Below, in pieces: positions 6,304 through 14,784 of a stretch of DNA of 64,000 nt; the stretch's first letter is position 1; each line of letters begins with the position of its first letter. The stretch comes from Parafrankia irregularis (GTDB taxonomy: Bacteria; Actinomycetota; Actinomycetes; Frankiales; Frankiaceae): NCBI RefSeq assembly GCF_001536285.1, contig NZ_FAOZ01000004.1:434001-498000 (forward strand), read 5' to 3'. The notes below the pieces were generated by a model that did not search any database, was not told the origin of the DNA, and saw only the letters and a program-made list of their open reading frames with translations. Position numbers and translations under genes: made by a program.

Positions 6304-8733
6304 TTATAGAGCGTGGCCTGCCTGGTGGATGCTCTTGCCGGCCAACAGGCTGTTGATCTCCTCCGCGGAGAAGCCGAGCCCGGTCAGGATGTCCGTGCTG
6401 TGCTCGCCGATACCGGGGAGCATCGGCCGGGGGGCCTGCGGAGTGCGTGGGCCGTAGCGCAGCAGCGGCCCGATCTGCTCGAACCAGCCCCAGTCCGCCA
6501 CGTCGTAGGACGCGACCCGCCCGAGCTGGCGGTTCACCGGATCGTCCAGCACCGCGCGGCGGAACCCGTCCCGGTCGGGCTCGTCGACCAGCTCGGCCGA
6601 CAGGCCGTGCGCACGCAGGTGCGCCACCCACTCGGCCGCGCTCGCGGTCGCGAACGTGGCCTCCAGCGTGGCCTCCGCCTGGCGGGCGAGTGCATCCTGC
6701 GGGCCGCCGCGCAGCGGGACGTACCCCTCGGGCAGGGATTCACCGCCGGTTACCGGCGTGCCGGTGCCGGTGCCGGTGTTGGAGTCGGTGCTGGTGGCGG
6801 TGCCGTCGCTGACGCCCACGCCGGCGGGCGGTGGCAGGGTGCGCAGGCGCTGCCAGGAGTCCCGGTCCGGCACGACGAGCGCGAACCAGCGGCCGTCCCG
6901 GGCCGGGTAGATGCGGTAGCCCGGGCCGTAGCCCGTCTGGGCGGCGTCCAGGGTGGGGGTGGCCACGGGTTCGCCGTCCCGGAAGAACACGCCGCTCTGC
7001 AGGAGCATCCCGGCGCCGAGCAGGCTGGTATCCACCCGCTGCCCGCGCCCGGTGGCCTCCCGCGCGTACAGCCCGGCGAGGATCCCGGCCGCGGCGACCC
7101 AGCCGCCCGTCATGTCCAGCGGGATCCAGGTCGGGGCCACCGGGTCGTTCCCGGCGCCGCCGACGGCCTGCTCCAGCCCGGTCAGCGCCTGCATCAGCGC
7201 GTCGTTGCCAGGGTGCTTCGCCCGCAGCCCGGAGGGCCCGAAGGCACTGGCGTGGCAGTAGACGGCGCTCGGGTTGAGCGCGGCGACGGTGTCGGCGTCG
7301 ATGCGCAGCCGCTCGGCCACGCCGACGCGGAAGTTGTGCAGGACGACGTCGGCCCAGCGGATCAGCCGCTCGACGACCGGCCTGGTCTCGGCGGCGCCCA
7401 GGTCCATGGCGAGGCTGCGCTTGCCGCGCTGGCAGGCGGCGACCGCGTAGGCCGCGGCCCGCATCGCCTCACCGCCCGGCGGCTCGACCTTGATGACGTC
7501 CGCGCCCAGGTCGGCCAGCACCTGGGCGGCGAGCGGGCCGGCCACGAAGGCCGAGAAGTCCAGGACCCGCACGCCGTGCAGCGCGAGCCCCGGCGCCCCT
7601 CCCGCCTGCGGGCCACGCCTGCTCACTGCGGCGCCGGCGCCGGCGCCGGTGTCGGTGTCGGAGCCGGTGGCCGGCTCCGCTGACTGGACGGAGATCGGCG
7701 AGCCGACGACGACGTCCTCGTGGCCGGCCTCGGAGCGGGTCACGGCGAGGCCGATCTCGGCCAGGTGTGGGTCGGCGAGCGCCTCACCGGGGCGCAGCAC
7801 CGGCTCACAGGCGATCCCGGCGGCCCGCAGCCGGGTCAGCCAGTCCGCCCGCGGCCGCAGCGCGAACGGGGAGCGCCAGCGCCGGGCGCGCTCGTTCAGT
7901 GCCCCGGTCATCTGGTCGGCGTAGTAGCCCTCCGCGCTGGGGGTGTCGCCGAGCACCTCGATGAGGCGCGCGTACATGCCCTTGCCGCCGAACCAGACCT
8001 GGAGCAGCTCGCCGTCCGCGCAGCGGTAGAGGAAGTTGGGGAAGGTCGAGCCCTTCTCCCAGTACGACTCGATCTCCGTGGCGGCCCGCTCGGAGCGCCC
8101 GATCATGCAGCCGAGGGTGGCCAGCAGACCGTCGTAGAGGGACGTCTCGGCCCATCCGCCGTGGCCCGTCGCGGCCCGGCGGCGCAGCAGCGCGAGCGCC
8201 GAGGTCGTGAGCAGGAACGCCGTGCCGCTGCCGGACGCCTGCGCGTCGACGAAGATCGGGCCCGGGCGGTGCCCGGCCAGCTGGGTGCAGAAGCCGGCGC
8301 GTGCCTCCACAAGCAGCCCGAAGTCCGCCGAGGTGCCCTTGGACGTCCGGCTGGGCCGGCAGCGCAGGTAGACCAGGTCCGGGTGGGCGGTGGTGAGCTC
8401 GAGGCAGCCCAGCCCGCGCTCCTCGACGAGCTGCTCGGGGCCGTAGACGATGGCCACGTCCGCGCCGAGCAGCAGGTCACGGATGTGCGCCGGGTCGTCG
8501 GTGACGACCAGGTGCTTGTCGCGGTGCCAGACCTGGCCCCAGGCGACCTCCTCGTCGAGCTCGGGTGTCGCCGTGCCCACCACGCGCACGACCCGAGCGC
8601 CGAGGTCGGCGAAGATCATGCCGGGTACGCCGCCGGCGAGCCCCAGCCCGAGGTCGCTGGTGCCGACGGCGACCTCGACGACTGTCAGCCCCGCGCAAGG
8701 GCGCCGCGCCCCGAGGGCGGCGGCCGCGCTCAT
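6304..8733 (-). CDS. Double-domain CaiB/BaiF CoA-transferase
   Basis: An 809-residue tandem fusion of two family III CoA-transferase modules. The first spans about residues 10-350 (MIFADLGARVVRV...), the second about 385-809 (LAAQVLADLGADVIKVEPPGG). The second keeps the candidate catalytic Asp in LDMTGG, and the first has VDAQASGSG at the equivalent place. Two Thr/Gly/Asp-rich linkers near 352-375 and 630-655 are encoded by simple DNA repeats. Single-module members are about 400 residues and act as dimers, so this may be a covalent dimer. Its ATG overlaps the stop of the LLM oxidoreductase by four bases (ATGA). The likely job is CoA transfer onto a carboxylic acid for breakdown. Confidence 0.85.
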   Translation of the reverse strand: MSAAAALGARRPCAGLTVVEVAVGTSDLGLGLAGGVPGMIFADLGARVVRVVGTATPELDEEVAWGQVWHRDKHLVVTDDPAHIRDLLLGADVAIVYGPEQLVEERGLGCLELTTAHPDLVYLRCRPSRTSKGTSADFGLLVEARAGFCTQLAGHRPGPIFVDAQASGSGTAFLLTTSALALLRRRAATGHGGWAETSLYDGLLATLGCMIGRSERAATEIESYWEKGSTFPNFLYRCADGELLQVWFGGKGMYARLIEVLGDTPSAEGYYADQMTGALNERARRWRSPFALRPRADWLTRLRAAGIACEPVLRPGEALADPHLAEIGLAVTRSEAGHEDVVVGSPISVQSAEPATGSDTDTGAGAGAAVSRRGPQAGGAPGLALHGVRVLDFSAFVAGPLAAQVLADLGADVIKVEPPGGEAMRAAAYAVAACQRGKRSLAMDLGAAETRPVVERLIRWADVVLHNFRVGVAERLRIDADTVAALNPSAVYCHASAFGPSGLRAKHPGNDALMQALTGLEQAVGGAGNDPVAPTWIPLDMTGGWVAAAGILAGLYAREATGRGQRVDTSLLGAGMLLQSGVFFRDGEPVATPTLDAAQTGYGPGYRIYPARDGRWFALVVPDRDSWQRLRTLPPPAGVGVSDGTATSTDSNTGTGTGTPVTGGESLPEGYVPLRGGPQDALARQAEATLEATFATASAAEWVAHLRAHGLSAELVDEPDRDGFRRAVLDDPVNRQLGRVASYDVADWGWFEQIGPLLRYGPRTPQAPRPMLPGIGEHSTDILTGLGFSAEEINSLLAGKSIHQAGHAL

Positions 8734-9785
8734 GAGGCGCTCCCGGCGGTCGGCGCGGACAGCGCGCTCGCGGCGGCGGACGGTTCACCGGCGGCCCCGC
8801 CGGGTTCGGCCCCGGCTTCGGGTGCCGGTGGGGCGACCAGTCTCGGCAGCACCTCCTCGGCCGCGAGGGTGATCACGTCCAGGGTGTCCTCGTGCGCGGC
8901 GGGTGAGATCACAAAGTGGCGCACACCGGCGTTGACGTACTCCTGGAGGCGGGCGGCGACGTCCTCGGGCGTGCCCGCGGGGGCGATGCGGTCCAGCATG
9001 CCGCCCGGCTTGTCCCCGTAGGCCTTGCCGAGGAACTTCGCGACGTCGTCCCGGGCCCGGTCGCGATCCCGGCGGATCGAGCAGTACAGGAAGATCATCC
9101 ACTCGAAGCCGCTCGCGTCGAGGTCACGACCAGCGGATTCGGCGTGCTCGCGGACGGTGGTGACGGTCCGGGCGTAGGCGTCCGGGGAGACGAGGTAGGG
9201 CATCCAGCCGTTGCCGAGGCGGGCCGCACGGCGCATCGCGGCGCCCTTGCGGCCGGACACCAGCAGCGGTGGCCCACCGGGCCGGGCCGACCGGGGCGCG
9301 GCACCGGAAGCGTCCCGTAACGCCACCGGGTGCAGCTCGACATCGTCGAAATGGAAGAACTTGCCGTGATGGCTGACCGGGCCCCCGCTCCACAGCGCGC
9401 GCAGGATCTCCAGGGTCTCGTCGGTGCGCGGCCCGCGCTCGGCGACCGGCACGCCGACGGCGTCGAACTCGTGCGGGAACTCGCCGCCGACCCCGACCCC
9501 GATCGAGAGCCGCCCGCCGCTGTGCACGTCGAGGTCGGCGATCTGCTTGGCGAGCACGACCGGCTGGTAGAGCGGGGCCAGCAGGACGGCGGTGCCGACG
9601 CGGACCCGCTCGGTCCAGGCTGTCATCAGCGCGAGCCGGGTGAGCACCTCACCGGTGCCCGTCCGCGGCAGGACGTGCCCGCCATGCCAGACGGACTCGA
9701 TCGGGAGGCGCTCGGCGGCGGCGAGCCACGCCCGGTCCGGCTCGGGGATTGCCGCTGCTCCGAAGACGATGTGGTTGTCTGGCAA
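8730..9785 (-). CDS. LLM-class F420-dependent oxidoreductase
   Basis: A luciferase-like monooxygenase/F420 oxidoreductase of 351 residues when started at TTG 9785, which has AAGGAG six bases ahead. A longer reading to 9995 adds a Pro/Arg-rich tail typical of non-coding GC-rich DNA and was not used. Family features are RVGTAVLLAPLYQPVVLAKQ, LDVHSGGRLSIGVGVGGEF, GPRTDETLEILRALWSG and LVSGRKGAAMRRAARLGNGW. These barrel enzymes use F420 or FMN to reduce or oxidise small substrates. It is the first gene of an operon with the CoA-transferase (ATGA overlap) and the amidohydrolase. Substrate unknown. Confidence 0.85.
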   Translation of the reverse strand: MPDNHIVFGAAAIPEPDRAWLAAAERLPIESVWHGGHVLPRTGTGEVLTRLALMTAWTERVRVGTAVLLAPLYQPVVLAKQIADLDVHSGGRLSIGVGVGGEFPHEFDAVGVPVAERGPRTDETLEILRALWSGGPVSHHGKFFHFDDVELHPVALRDASGAAPRSARPGGPPLLVSGRKGAAMRRAARLGNGWMPYLVSPDAYARTVTTVREHAESAGRDLDASGFEWMIFLYCSIRRDRDRARDDVAKFLGKAYGDKPGGMLDRIAPAGTPEDVAARLQEYVNAGVRHFVISPAAHEDTLDVITLAAEEVLPRLVAPPAPEAGAEPGGAAGEPSAAASALSAPTAGSAS

Positions 9786-10145
9786 CAAGGGCTCCTTCGC
9801 GGACGACCAGTCGAGCGCGTGCACTGGCCGGCCGGCCGGTTGGCCGGCTGGCCGGTCGGCCGGGTCCGGACCCGGCCGAGAGCACCGGCCCCGCCCGAGG
9901 CCGCGGGCCGCAGGCTGCCGGCGCCCCGCGTTCGGACCGGTGCGGGCCGTGACCTCGGCTCTTGCCAGCGTCAGTCGCGGAATGTCGGCACGCACGGCCG
10001 AGCTTGCGTGGCAGAATAGCGGAGTGAGCGTACACTTTTTAGTGGTTCGAGGGGAAGCTCAACCGGACCCGTCGACGGTTCTGGCGCCCGCGCCAGCCCC
10101 CGGTCTGGCACCCGGTTCGGAGCCGGCCAGAGCGGGGCGTGCCGC
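9786..10145. other. Divergent intergenic region
   Basis: 360 bases between two divergent operons. Positions 9825-9895 are a run of degenerate GGCCGG repeats. A less GC-rich stretch at 10010-10060 contains CACTTTTTAGTG and is the likeliest promoter or operator zone. I see no small gene here. Confidence 0.4.
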
Positions 10146-10652
10146 GTGACGGCGCCGGTCGGCATCCCGCCGGCGGTGACGGAGGAGACCGAACCGTTCT
10201 GGACCGCCGCCGCGCAGGGCCGCCTCCTCGTCGAGCACTGCGGCGCCTGCGGCGCCGAGTCGTTCCCGCCCTACGGGATCTGCCGGGCCTGCCGCCACCG
10301 GCCGGTCGAGTTCGTGGAGATCACCGAGCGGGGCCGCGTCTACAGCTTCACCGTGAACCACCAGCGCTGGCTGCCCGGCCTGGAGGTGCCCTACGCGATC
10401 GTCCTCGTCGACTTCCCGGGCCATCCGGGAGTGCGGGTCGCCGGCCGGCTGCGCGGCTGCGCCCCCGAGGAGGTGGCCATCGGCGCCGAGGTCGAGGTCG
10501 GCTTCGAACCGGGCCCGGGCGGCTACGCCGTCCCGAGCTTCGTCGCCGTCTCCGAGACCGTGAAAGCCCCTGGTGACACCGACGCCCCTGGTGACACGGA
10601 CGCCCCCGGCGACGCGGACCTCTCCGGCGCGGCGGGCGGTGCGGGGTCATGA
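10146..10652 (+). CDS. Zn-ribbon/OB-fold DUF35 protein, thiolase partner
   Basis: A 168-residue protein with an N-terminal rubredoxin-like zinc ribbon: Cys32, Cys35, Cys46 and Cys49 in CGAC...ICRAC. An OB-fold follows (GRVYSFTVNH, VPYAIVLVDFP). These are the two parts of the DUF35 family (PF12172/PF01796), which bind acyl-CoA and form complexes with thiolase-like proteins. In steroid side-chain degradation the DUF35 part of ChsH2 works with the aldolase Ltp2. The 4-base overlap (ATGA) with the downstream thiolase-like gene supports such a complex here. The last 30 residues are a Gly/Asp/Ala repeat tail (PGDTDA units). GTG 10146 starts directly at the conserved N-terminus. Confidence 0.85.
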   Translation: MTAPVGIPPAVTEETEPFWTAAAQGRLLVEHCGACGAESFPPYGICRACRHRPVEFVEITERGRVYSFTVNHQRWLPGLEVPYAIVLVDFPGHPGVRVAGRLRGCAPEEVAIGAEVEVGFEPGPGGYAVPSFVAVSETVKAPGDTDAPGDTDAPGDADLSGAAGGAGS

Positions 10653-11836
10653 CCGGCGCCGACCACATCGAGCGGCGGGCGGTCATCTCCGGGATCGGGC
10701 AGTCCGCCGTCGGGCGGCGCATCGACCGGTCCGGCTTCCAGCTCACCCTTGACGCGGTGCTCGCCGCGATCGCCGACGCCGGCCTGACCGTCGACGACAT
10801 CGACGGGCTCGCCATGTTCCCCGGCGGCGGCAAGGCCAACCTGCCCGGCTACGCGAACGGCAACCTGTACGAGATCCAGGACGCGCTGCGCATCACGACA
10901 TCCTGGCGGCAGGGCCAGGTCGAGGGCATGAGTCTGCCGTTCTACGGCCCCGCGCAGGCCGTCGCCACCGGGCAGGCCAGGCATGTCGTCATCTGGCGGA
11001 CGGTGAAGGAGGGCAGCGCGGCGCGCAACGCCGGCGGCCGGCCCGCCTACGGCTCGATCCATCCGGCGGCCGAGGGCCCGCTCGCCTGGCTGCTGCCGAT
11101 CGGCGCGCTCTCCCCGGTGTGCCAGGTCGCCCCGTACGCCACCCGCTACATGCACGACTACGGAGTGACCCGCGAGCAGCTCGCCTGGATCCCGGTGACC
11201 CAGCGGGCGCACGCGGCCCTCAACCCGGACGCCGTCTACCGCGACCCGCTCACCGTGGACGACTACCTGGCCTCCCGCATGATCTCCACGCCGATCTGCC
11301 TGTACGACTGCGACGTGCCCGTCGACGGCGCGACCGCGATCGTCATCTCCACCGCGGACGCCGCCGCGGACCTGCGGGCACCCGTCGCCATCGAGGCGAT
11401 GGCCGGGGTGGTGGACGGACGTCCGTCCTGGGAGCAGTGGGAGGACATGAGCCGGGTCGGCTACGCCACCGCGGCGGCGATGTGGAACCGGACGAGCCTG
11501 CGCCCGGCCGACGTCGACGTCGCCCAGCTCTACGACGGCTTCATGATCGAGGCGGTGTGGTGGCTGGAGGCCATGGGGTTCTGCGGCACCGGCGAGGCCG
11601 GCGACTTCGTCGAGGGCGGGAAGCGGATCGGGCTCGGCGGTGAGCTGCCGCTCAACACCTGGGGCGGGCAGCTTTCCGGCGGTCGGCTGCACGCGTCCTT
11701 CGGGCACACCGCGGAGGCCGTCCGCCAGCTGCGGGGTGAGGCCGGAGCCCGGCAGGTCGCCGGCGCCGAGGTGGCGGCGGTGACCAACGTGGGCGGTTTC
11801 GAGGCAGGCGCTGCCCTGCTGACCCGCTGGCGCTAG
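10649..11836 (+). CDS. Thiolase-like protein (lipid-transfer/Ltp2-type aldolase candidate)
   Basis: A 395-residue thiolase-superfamily protein: VISGIGQSAVGRR at the N-terminus, YDGFMIEAVWWLEAMGFCGTGEAGDF in two parts near 290-315, and LNTWGGQLSGGRLHASFGH near the C-terminus. The nucleophilic Cys that true thiolases carry near residue 90 is not visible; the region reads TTSWRQGQVEG. That absence, together with a coupled DUF35 partner, resembles Ltp2-type retro-aldolases rather than acetyl-CoA acetyltransferases. It overlaps the DUF35 gene by ATGA. A 15-base tandem repeat begins exactly at the TAG stop. The substrate is presumably a CoA-thioester side chain; this is inference. Confidence 0.8.
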   Translation: MTGADHIERRAVISGIGQSAVGRRIDRSGFQLTLDAVLAAIADAGLTVDDIDGLAMFPGGGKANLPGYANGNLYEIQDALRITTSWRQGQVEGMSLPFYGPAQAVATGQARHVVIWRTVKEGSAARNAGGRPAYGSIHPAAEGPLAWLLPIGALSPVCQVAPYATRYMHDYGVTREQLAWIPVTQRAHAALNPDAVYRDPLTVDDYLASRMISTPICLYDCDVPVDGATAIVISTADAAADLRAPVAIEAMAGVVDGRPSWEQWEDMSRVGYATAAAMWNRTSLRPADVDVAQLYDGFMIEAVWWLEAMGFCGTGEAGDFVEGGKRIGLGGELPLNTWGGQLSGGRLHASFGHTAEAVRQLRGEAGARQVAGAEVAAVTNVGGFEAGAALLTRWR

Positions 11837-11923
11837 CCGACGAGCAGGTTGCCGACGAAGAGGCAGCTGACGAGGGGACAACCGGCGGGCAGGTAGCCGG
11901 CGAACAGGCGGTTGGCGAACGAG
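11834..11923. repeat. 15-base tandem repeat starting at the stop codon
   Basis: Six degenerate units of 15 bases, such as TAGCCGACGAGCAGG and TAGCCGGCGAACAGG, start with the TAG of the thiolase-like gene. They run almost to the ribosome-binding site of the next gene. See the finding on stop-codon repeats. Confidence 0.7.
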
Positions 11924-11974
11924 CTGTACCGACACAGACCGGGTAAGAGGCCGGGCGAGAGCAAGGAGACGGCG

Positions 11975-12808
11975 ATGCCACGTGGAACTGGACGGGTCGA
12001 GGGAAAGGTCGCCATCGTCACGGGCGCCGGCTCCACGCCGGGTCCCGGGATGGGGACCGGCAAGGCCAGCGCGGTGGTGCTCGCGCGGGAAGGCGCGAGT
12101 GTCCTGCTCGTCGACCTGCACCCCGAGCGGGCCGAGGAGACGTTACAGATGATCGAGGACGAGGGCGGCAAGGCCAAGGTCTTCGGCGCCGACGTGACCA
12201 GCGCGGCCGACTGCGAGGCGATGGTCGACGCCGCCGTCGACACGTTCGGCACGGTGGACATCCTCGTCAACAACATCGGCCTGGCCTCGGTCGGGACCGT
12301 CGTCGACACCACCGAACAGGCGTGGGACCGCAGCCTCAACCTGAACCTGCGCACGGTCTTCCTCGCGTCGAAGTACGCGGTGCCGGTGATGGCCGCGAAA
12401 GGCGCCGGTTCGATCGTCAACATCTCGTCGATCTCCGCGCTGCGCGGCGACGGCACCATCGCCTACTCCGCCGCCAAGGGCGCGATCCTCGCGATGACGG
12501 TCGACATGGCCTACTCCCACGGCCGGGACGGAATCCGGGTGAACGCGATCGCGCCCGGTCACATCACCACTCCGATGGTCAACTCGGTGTCGGGCCAGGA
12601 CGCGGCCGCCGACTTCCGCACCCGGCTGCGCAACGAGGCGGGCCTGCTGGGCACGCCCGGCACCGGCTGGGACGTCGGCTGGGCGGTCGGCTACCTCGCC
12701 TCCGACGAGGCGCGCTGGGTGACCGGGGTGACGCTGCCGGTGGATTCCGGTGTTCTCAGCGTCACCCCGCTGATGATGGCCCCGCACCTGCGCGGCGTGC
12801 AGGAATAA
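11975..12808 (+). CDS. SDR family oxidoreductase
   Basis: A classical short-chain dehydrogenase of 277 residues. It has the cofactor loop VAIVTGAGSTPGPGMGTG (longer than the usual TGxxxGxG), VNNIG, Ser in VNISSISALRG, and YSAAK with catalytic Tyr and Lys. The C-terminus carries VTGVTLPVDSGVLSV as in NAD(P)-dependent 3-hydroxyacyl or steroid dehydrogenases. ATG 11975 follows AAGGAG at 11959; an upstream in-frame start would translate the tandem repeat and was rejected. Third gene of the plus-strand operon after the DUF35 and thiolase-like genes, so it probably oxidises or reduces a hydroxyacyl-CoA or its aldol product. Confidence 0.85.
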   Translation: MPRGTGRVEGKVAIVTGAGSTPGPGMGTGKASAVVLAREGASVLLVDLHPERAEETLQMIEDEGGKAKVFGADVTSAADCEAMVDAAVDTFGTVDILVNNIGLASVGTVVDTTEQAWDRSLNLNLRTVFLASKYAVPVMAAKGAGSIVNISSISALRGDGTIAYSAAKGAILAMTVDMAYSHGRDGIRVNAIAPGHITTPMVNSVSGQDAAADFRTRLRNEAGLLGTPGTGWDVGWAVGYLASDEARWVTGVTLPVDSGVLSVTPLMMAPHLRGVQE

Positions 12809-12959
12809 AGACCGCAACACCGCAACACCGCAACACCGCGCAGTGCGAGTGCGGAGTTTGTTTTTCGTGAATGTCGGGGCCGGTGGCTTCCAAGCCCGGT
12901 CTGGCGTCGGACCGGCCTGGGCTCGGCCCCGGCATTCACCACTTGCTCAGCCTCGGCGG

Positions 12960-13625
12960 TCAGCCCAGTGCGCGGACCTTGGCCGCGGCGAACGCGGCAC
13001 CGCTGGTGGTGCTGCCGTCATACCCGTAGGTGAGATGCGCCAGCGTGTTCACCCCGGCCGCGCAGACCGGGTCACCGAGGTTGCAGTATTCCTTGGCCTT
13101 CGAGCCGTAGAGCGCGCTGGCCGTCGGAATGTGCTGGCCGTACAGCGCCAGCGGGTTGCCGAACACGACCACCGCGGCGACCCGCGGCGCGAGGTTCGTC
13201 GGGATGGTCTCGCCGGAGCCGAGCAGGGTCGGGATGCCGATCGAGATGTCGGTGACGCTCGCACCCTGCGAGTACCCGCCGAGCACGAACTTCGTGTTCG
13301 GGCAGGACGCGGCCACCGACTTCACGTGGCGGGTCATGTCGGTGGCGCCGGGGCCGGCGGAGGTCTGGGCGAGGTCGGCGGCGTAGTTGACCGCGTAGGA
13401 GCTGACCGACTTGCCGGCCAGGTTCGTCTTCAGGGAGTTGACGAACGGGGTGCCCGTAATCCCCAGGCCGGCCAACTCGCCGCTGCCGCGGGCGAAGACG
13501 ATGTCGACGTCGGAACAGGTCGCCGCGCCTGCGGGTTCCGCGGCGATTCCGACGCCCAGCGAGGCCGCGAACGCGGCCACGGCCAGCGCCAGGGTCCGCT
13601 TTTTCCGGGAACGCGAGAGCTGCAT
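12960..13625 (-). CDS. Secreted cutinase-family esterase
   Basis: A 221-residue exported alpha/beta-hydrolase. The signal peptide spans about residues 1-34 (basic MQLSRSRKKR, hydrophobic core, AGA before Ala-Thr-Cys). Cutinase (PF01083) landmarks are DIVFARGSGE, GYSQG with nucleophile Ser119, CNLGDPVC with Asp185 between two disulfide Cys, and LAHLTYG with His197, giving a full Ser-Asp-His triad. Mycobacterial relatives (Culp) are esterases or phospholipases acting on lipids. ATG 13625 is preceded by GAGGAAAGAG. Monocistronic; a Pro-rich promoter side faces the SigE region 0.6 kb away. Confidence 0.9.
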   Translation of the reverse strand: MQLSRSRKKRTLALAVAAFAASLGVGIAAEPAGAATCSDVDIVFARGSGELAGLGITGTPFVNSLKTNLAGKSVSSYAVNYAADLAQTSAGPGATDMTRHVKSVAASCPNTKFVLGGYSQGASVTDISIGIPTLLGSGETIPTNLAPRVAAVVVFGNPLALYGQHIPTASALYGSKAKEYCNLGDPVCAAGVNTLAHLTYGYDGSTTSGAAFAAAKVRALG

Positions 13626-14265
13626 GGCATCTCTTTCCTCGGGAATCCATCGACCTTCTGCCGGAGATTCCCAGTCGTGCCCCCACGACAAATTGGCTTG
13701 CGCTCCCGAAACTAGCTTTCGCCCGGTGGTGGATCAAGCCACCCCCGTAGGGGTTCACCCTTAGGTGCCAGCGACATCACCGAGCGGGTTCGTCGGGTGC
13801 CCGCGCCGGTTACCCGACCCCGCCATCACCCGCCGCGCGCCCGCGCGTGATCTCCTTCGGTAAGTGGTTGATCACCATTTGCTCGTTGGACGACGCCGTA
13901 GGCGGAGCAGTGCTGATGGAAAGCGAACCCGACCCGCGCGGCCACCCATCGGGGACGGCCGTGCCGCCGCGCGGCACCGGAAATTCGCCTCAAGAGGGGC
14001 GAAAAGGACCAAGTTTCACTTGGCGATCCGCAAGAAGTGAGGATTTCGGTCGTTGGAGCGACCGAAATCGTTCGTTCTTGCGGCTCGCCAAACCGGCCTG
14101 GCGGGCTCGCGGAGGTCCGACGGTCTGGCGGTCGCCGGCGCGAGGTGCTGGGTGGCGAAGATCCGTTCGGACGCTGCACCGGAACCGGAAACCTGGCCGT
14201 GCCTGTCAACCTGTGCCCTCGCTGTGGTGTTCAGAAGGGGCAGGGACACGGAGAGGACATATCGG
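13626..14265. other. Intergenic region upstream of SigE-type sigma gene
   Basis: 640 bases between the divergent cutinase and sigma genes. The first half holds the cutinase promoter side and no convincing gene. The second half is occupied by hairpin repeat copy B at about 13982-14190. No start codon with coding bias precedes GTG 14266. Confidence 0.5.
13982..14190. repeat. Dispersed hairpin repeat, copy B
   Basis: It starts AATTCGCCTCAAGAGGGGC, continues with TTGGCGATCCGCAAGAAGTG, and forms a hairpin between 14028-14052 and 14059-14083 (four mismatches in 25). After the hairpin, CGGCTCGCCAAACCGG continues as in copy F. It ends about 75 bases before the sigma gene, so it may form the leader or promoter of that gene. 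Confidence 0.7.
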
Positions 14266-14784
14266 GTGCAGGCACGGGATGAACGTGCGTTCGAGGAGTT
14301 CGTCGCGCGTACGGGTGACCGGCTGCTGCGCTGCGCCTTCCTGCTGGTCGGGGAGCGCGCCGCGGCGGAGGACCTCGTCCAGGGGGCGTTGGAGCGCACC
14401 TATCGGCACTGGCCGCGGGTTTCGGCCGGCCAGCCGGAGGCCTATGTGCGTAAGGCGCTGGTCAACGCCGCCGCGAGCCGATGGCGAAGAAACCGGATCA
14501 GAGAGGTCCCACTGGGACCACATGACGTGGTCGGCCCGCCGGACCACGCGGATCATCTCCTGGCCCGCGACGAACTGATCCGCGCGCTCATGACCCTGCC
14601 GGCCCGGCAGCGGACGGTGCTCGTCCTGCGGTATTTCGATGATCTGCCGGAGGCGGAGGTCGCGGCTGCTCTGGGATGCAGCATCGGCTCGGTCAAGACC
14701 CATGCCTCGCGCGGGCTCGCCCGGCTGCGGGCCAGCACCGAACTCGCCGACCGCTCGCTACCGATGACGGGGAGGAATTCGTGA
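14266..14784 (+). CDS. SigE-family ECF RNA polymerase sigma factor
   Basis: A 172-residue ECF sigma factor. Region 2 spans about residues 5-70 (FEEFVARTGDRLLRCAFLLVG, AEDLVQGALERTYRHW). Region 4 lies near 105-155 (LPARQRTVLVLRYFDDL, then the helix-turn-helix ALGCSIGSVKTHASRGLARL). The sequence type is that of the actinobacterial SigE-like group (TIGR02983), distinct from RpoE/SigE of mycobacteria. GTG 14266 has GGAGAGG eight bases upstream. The stop overlaps the next gene's start by four bases (GTGA), so the two are translated together. Copy B of the hairpin repeat lies directly upstream. Confidence 0.9.
   Translation: MQARDERAFEEFVARTGDRLLRCAFLLVGERAAAEDLVQGALERTYRHWPRVSAGQPEAYVRKALVNAAASRWRRNRIREVPLGPHDVVGPPDHADHLLARDELIRALMTLPARQRTVLVLRYFDDLPEAEVAAALGCSIGSVKTHASRGLARLRASTELADRSLPMTGRNS

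Noticed and set aside
14053-14265. N-terminal extension of the sigma factor
   Set aside because: The extra 71 codons lie in hairpin repeat copy B and lack family similarity; GTG 14266 has a good ribosome-binding site.
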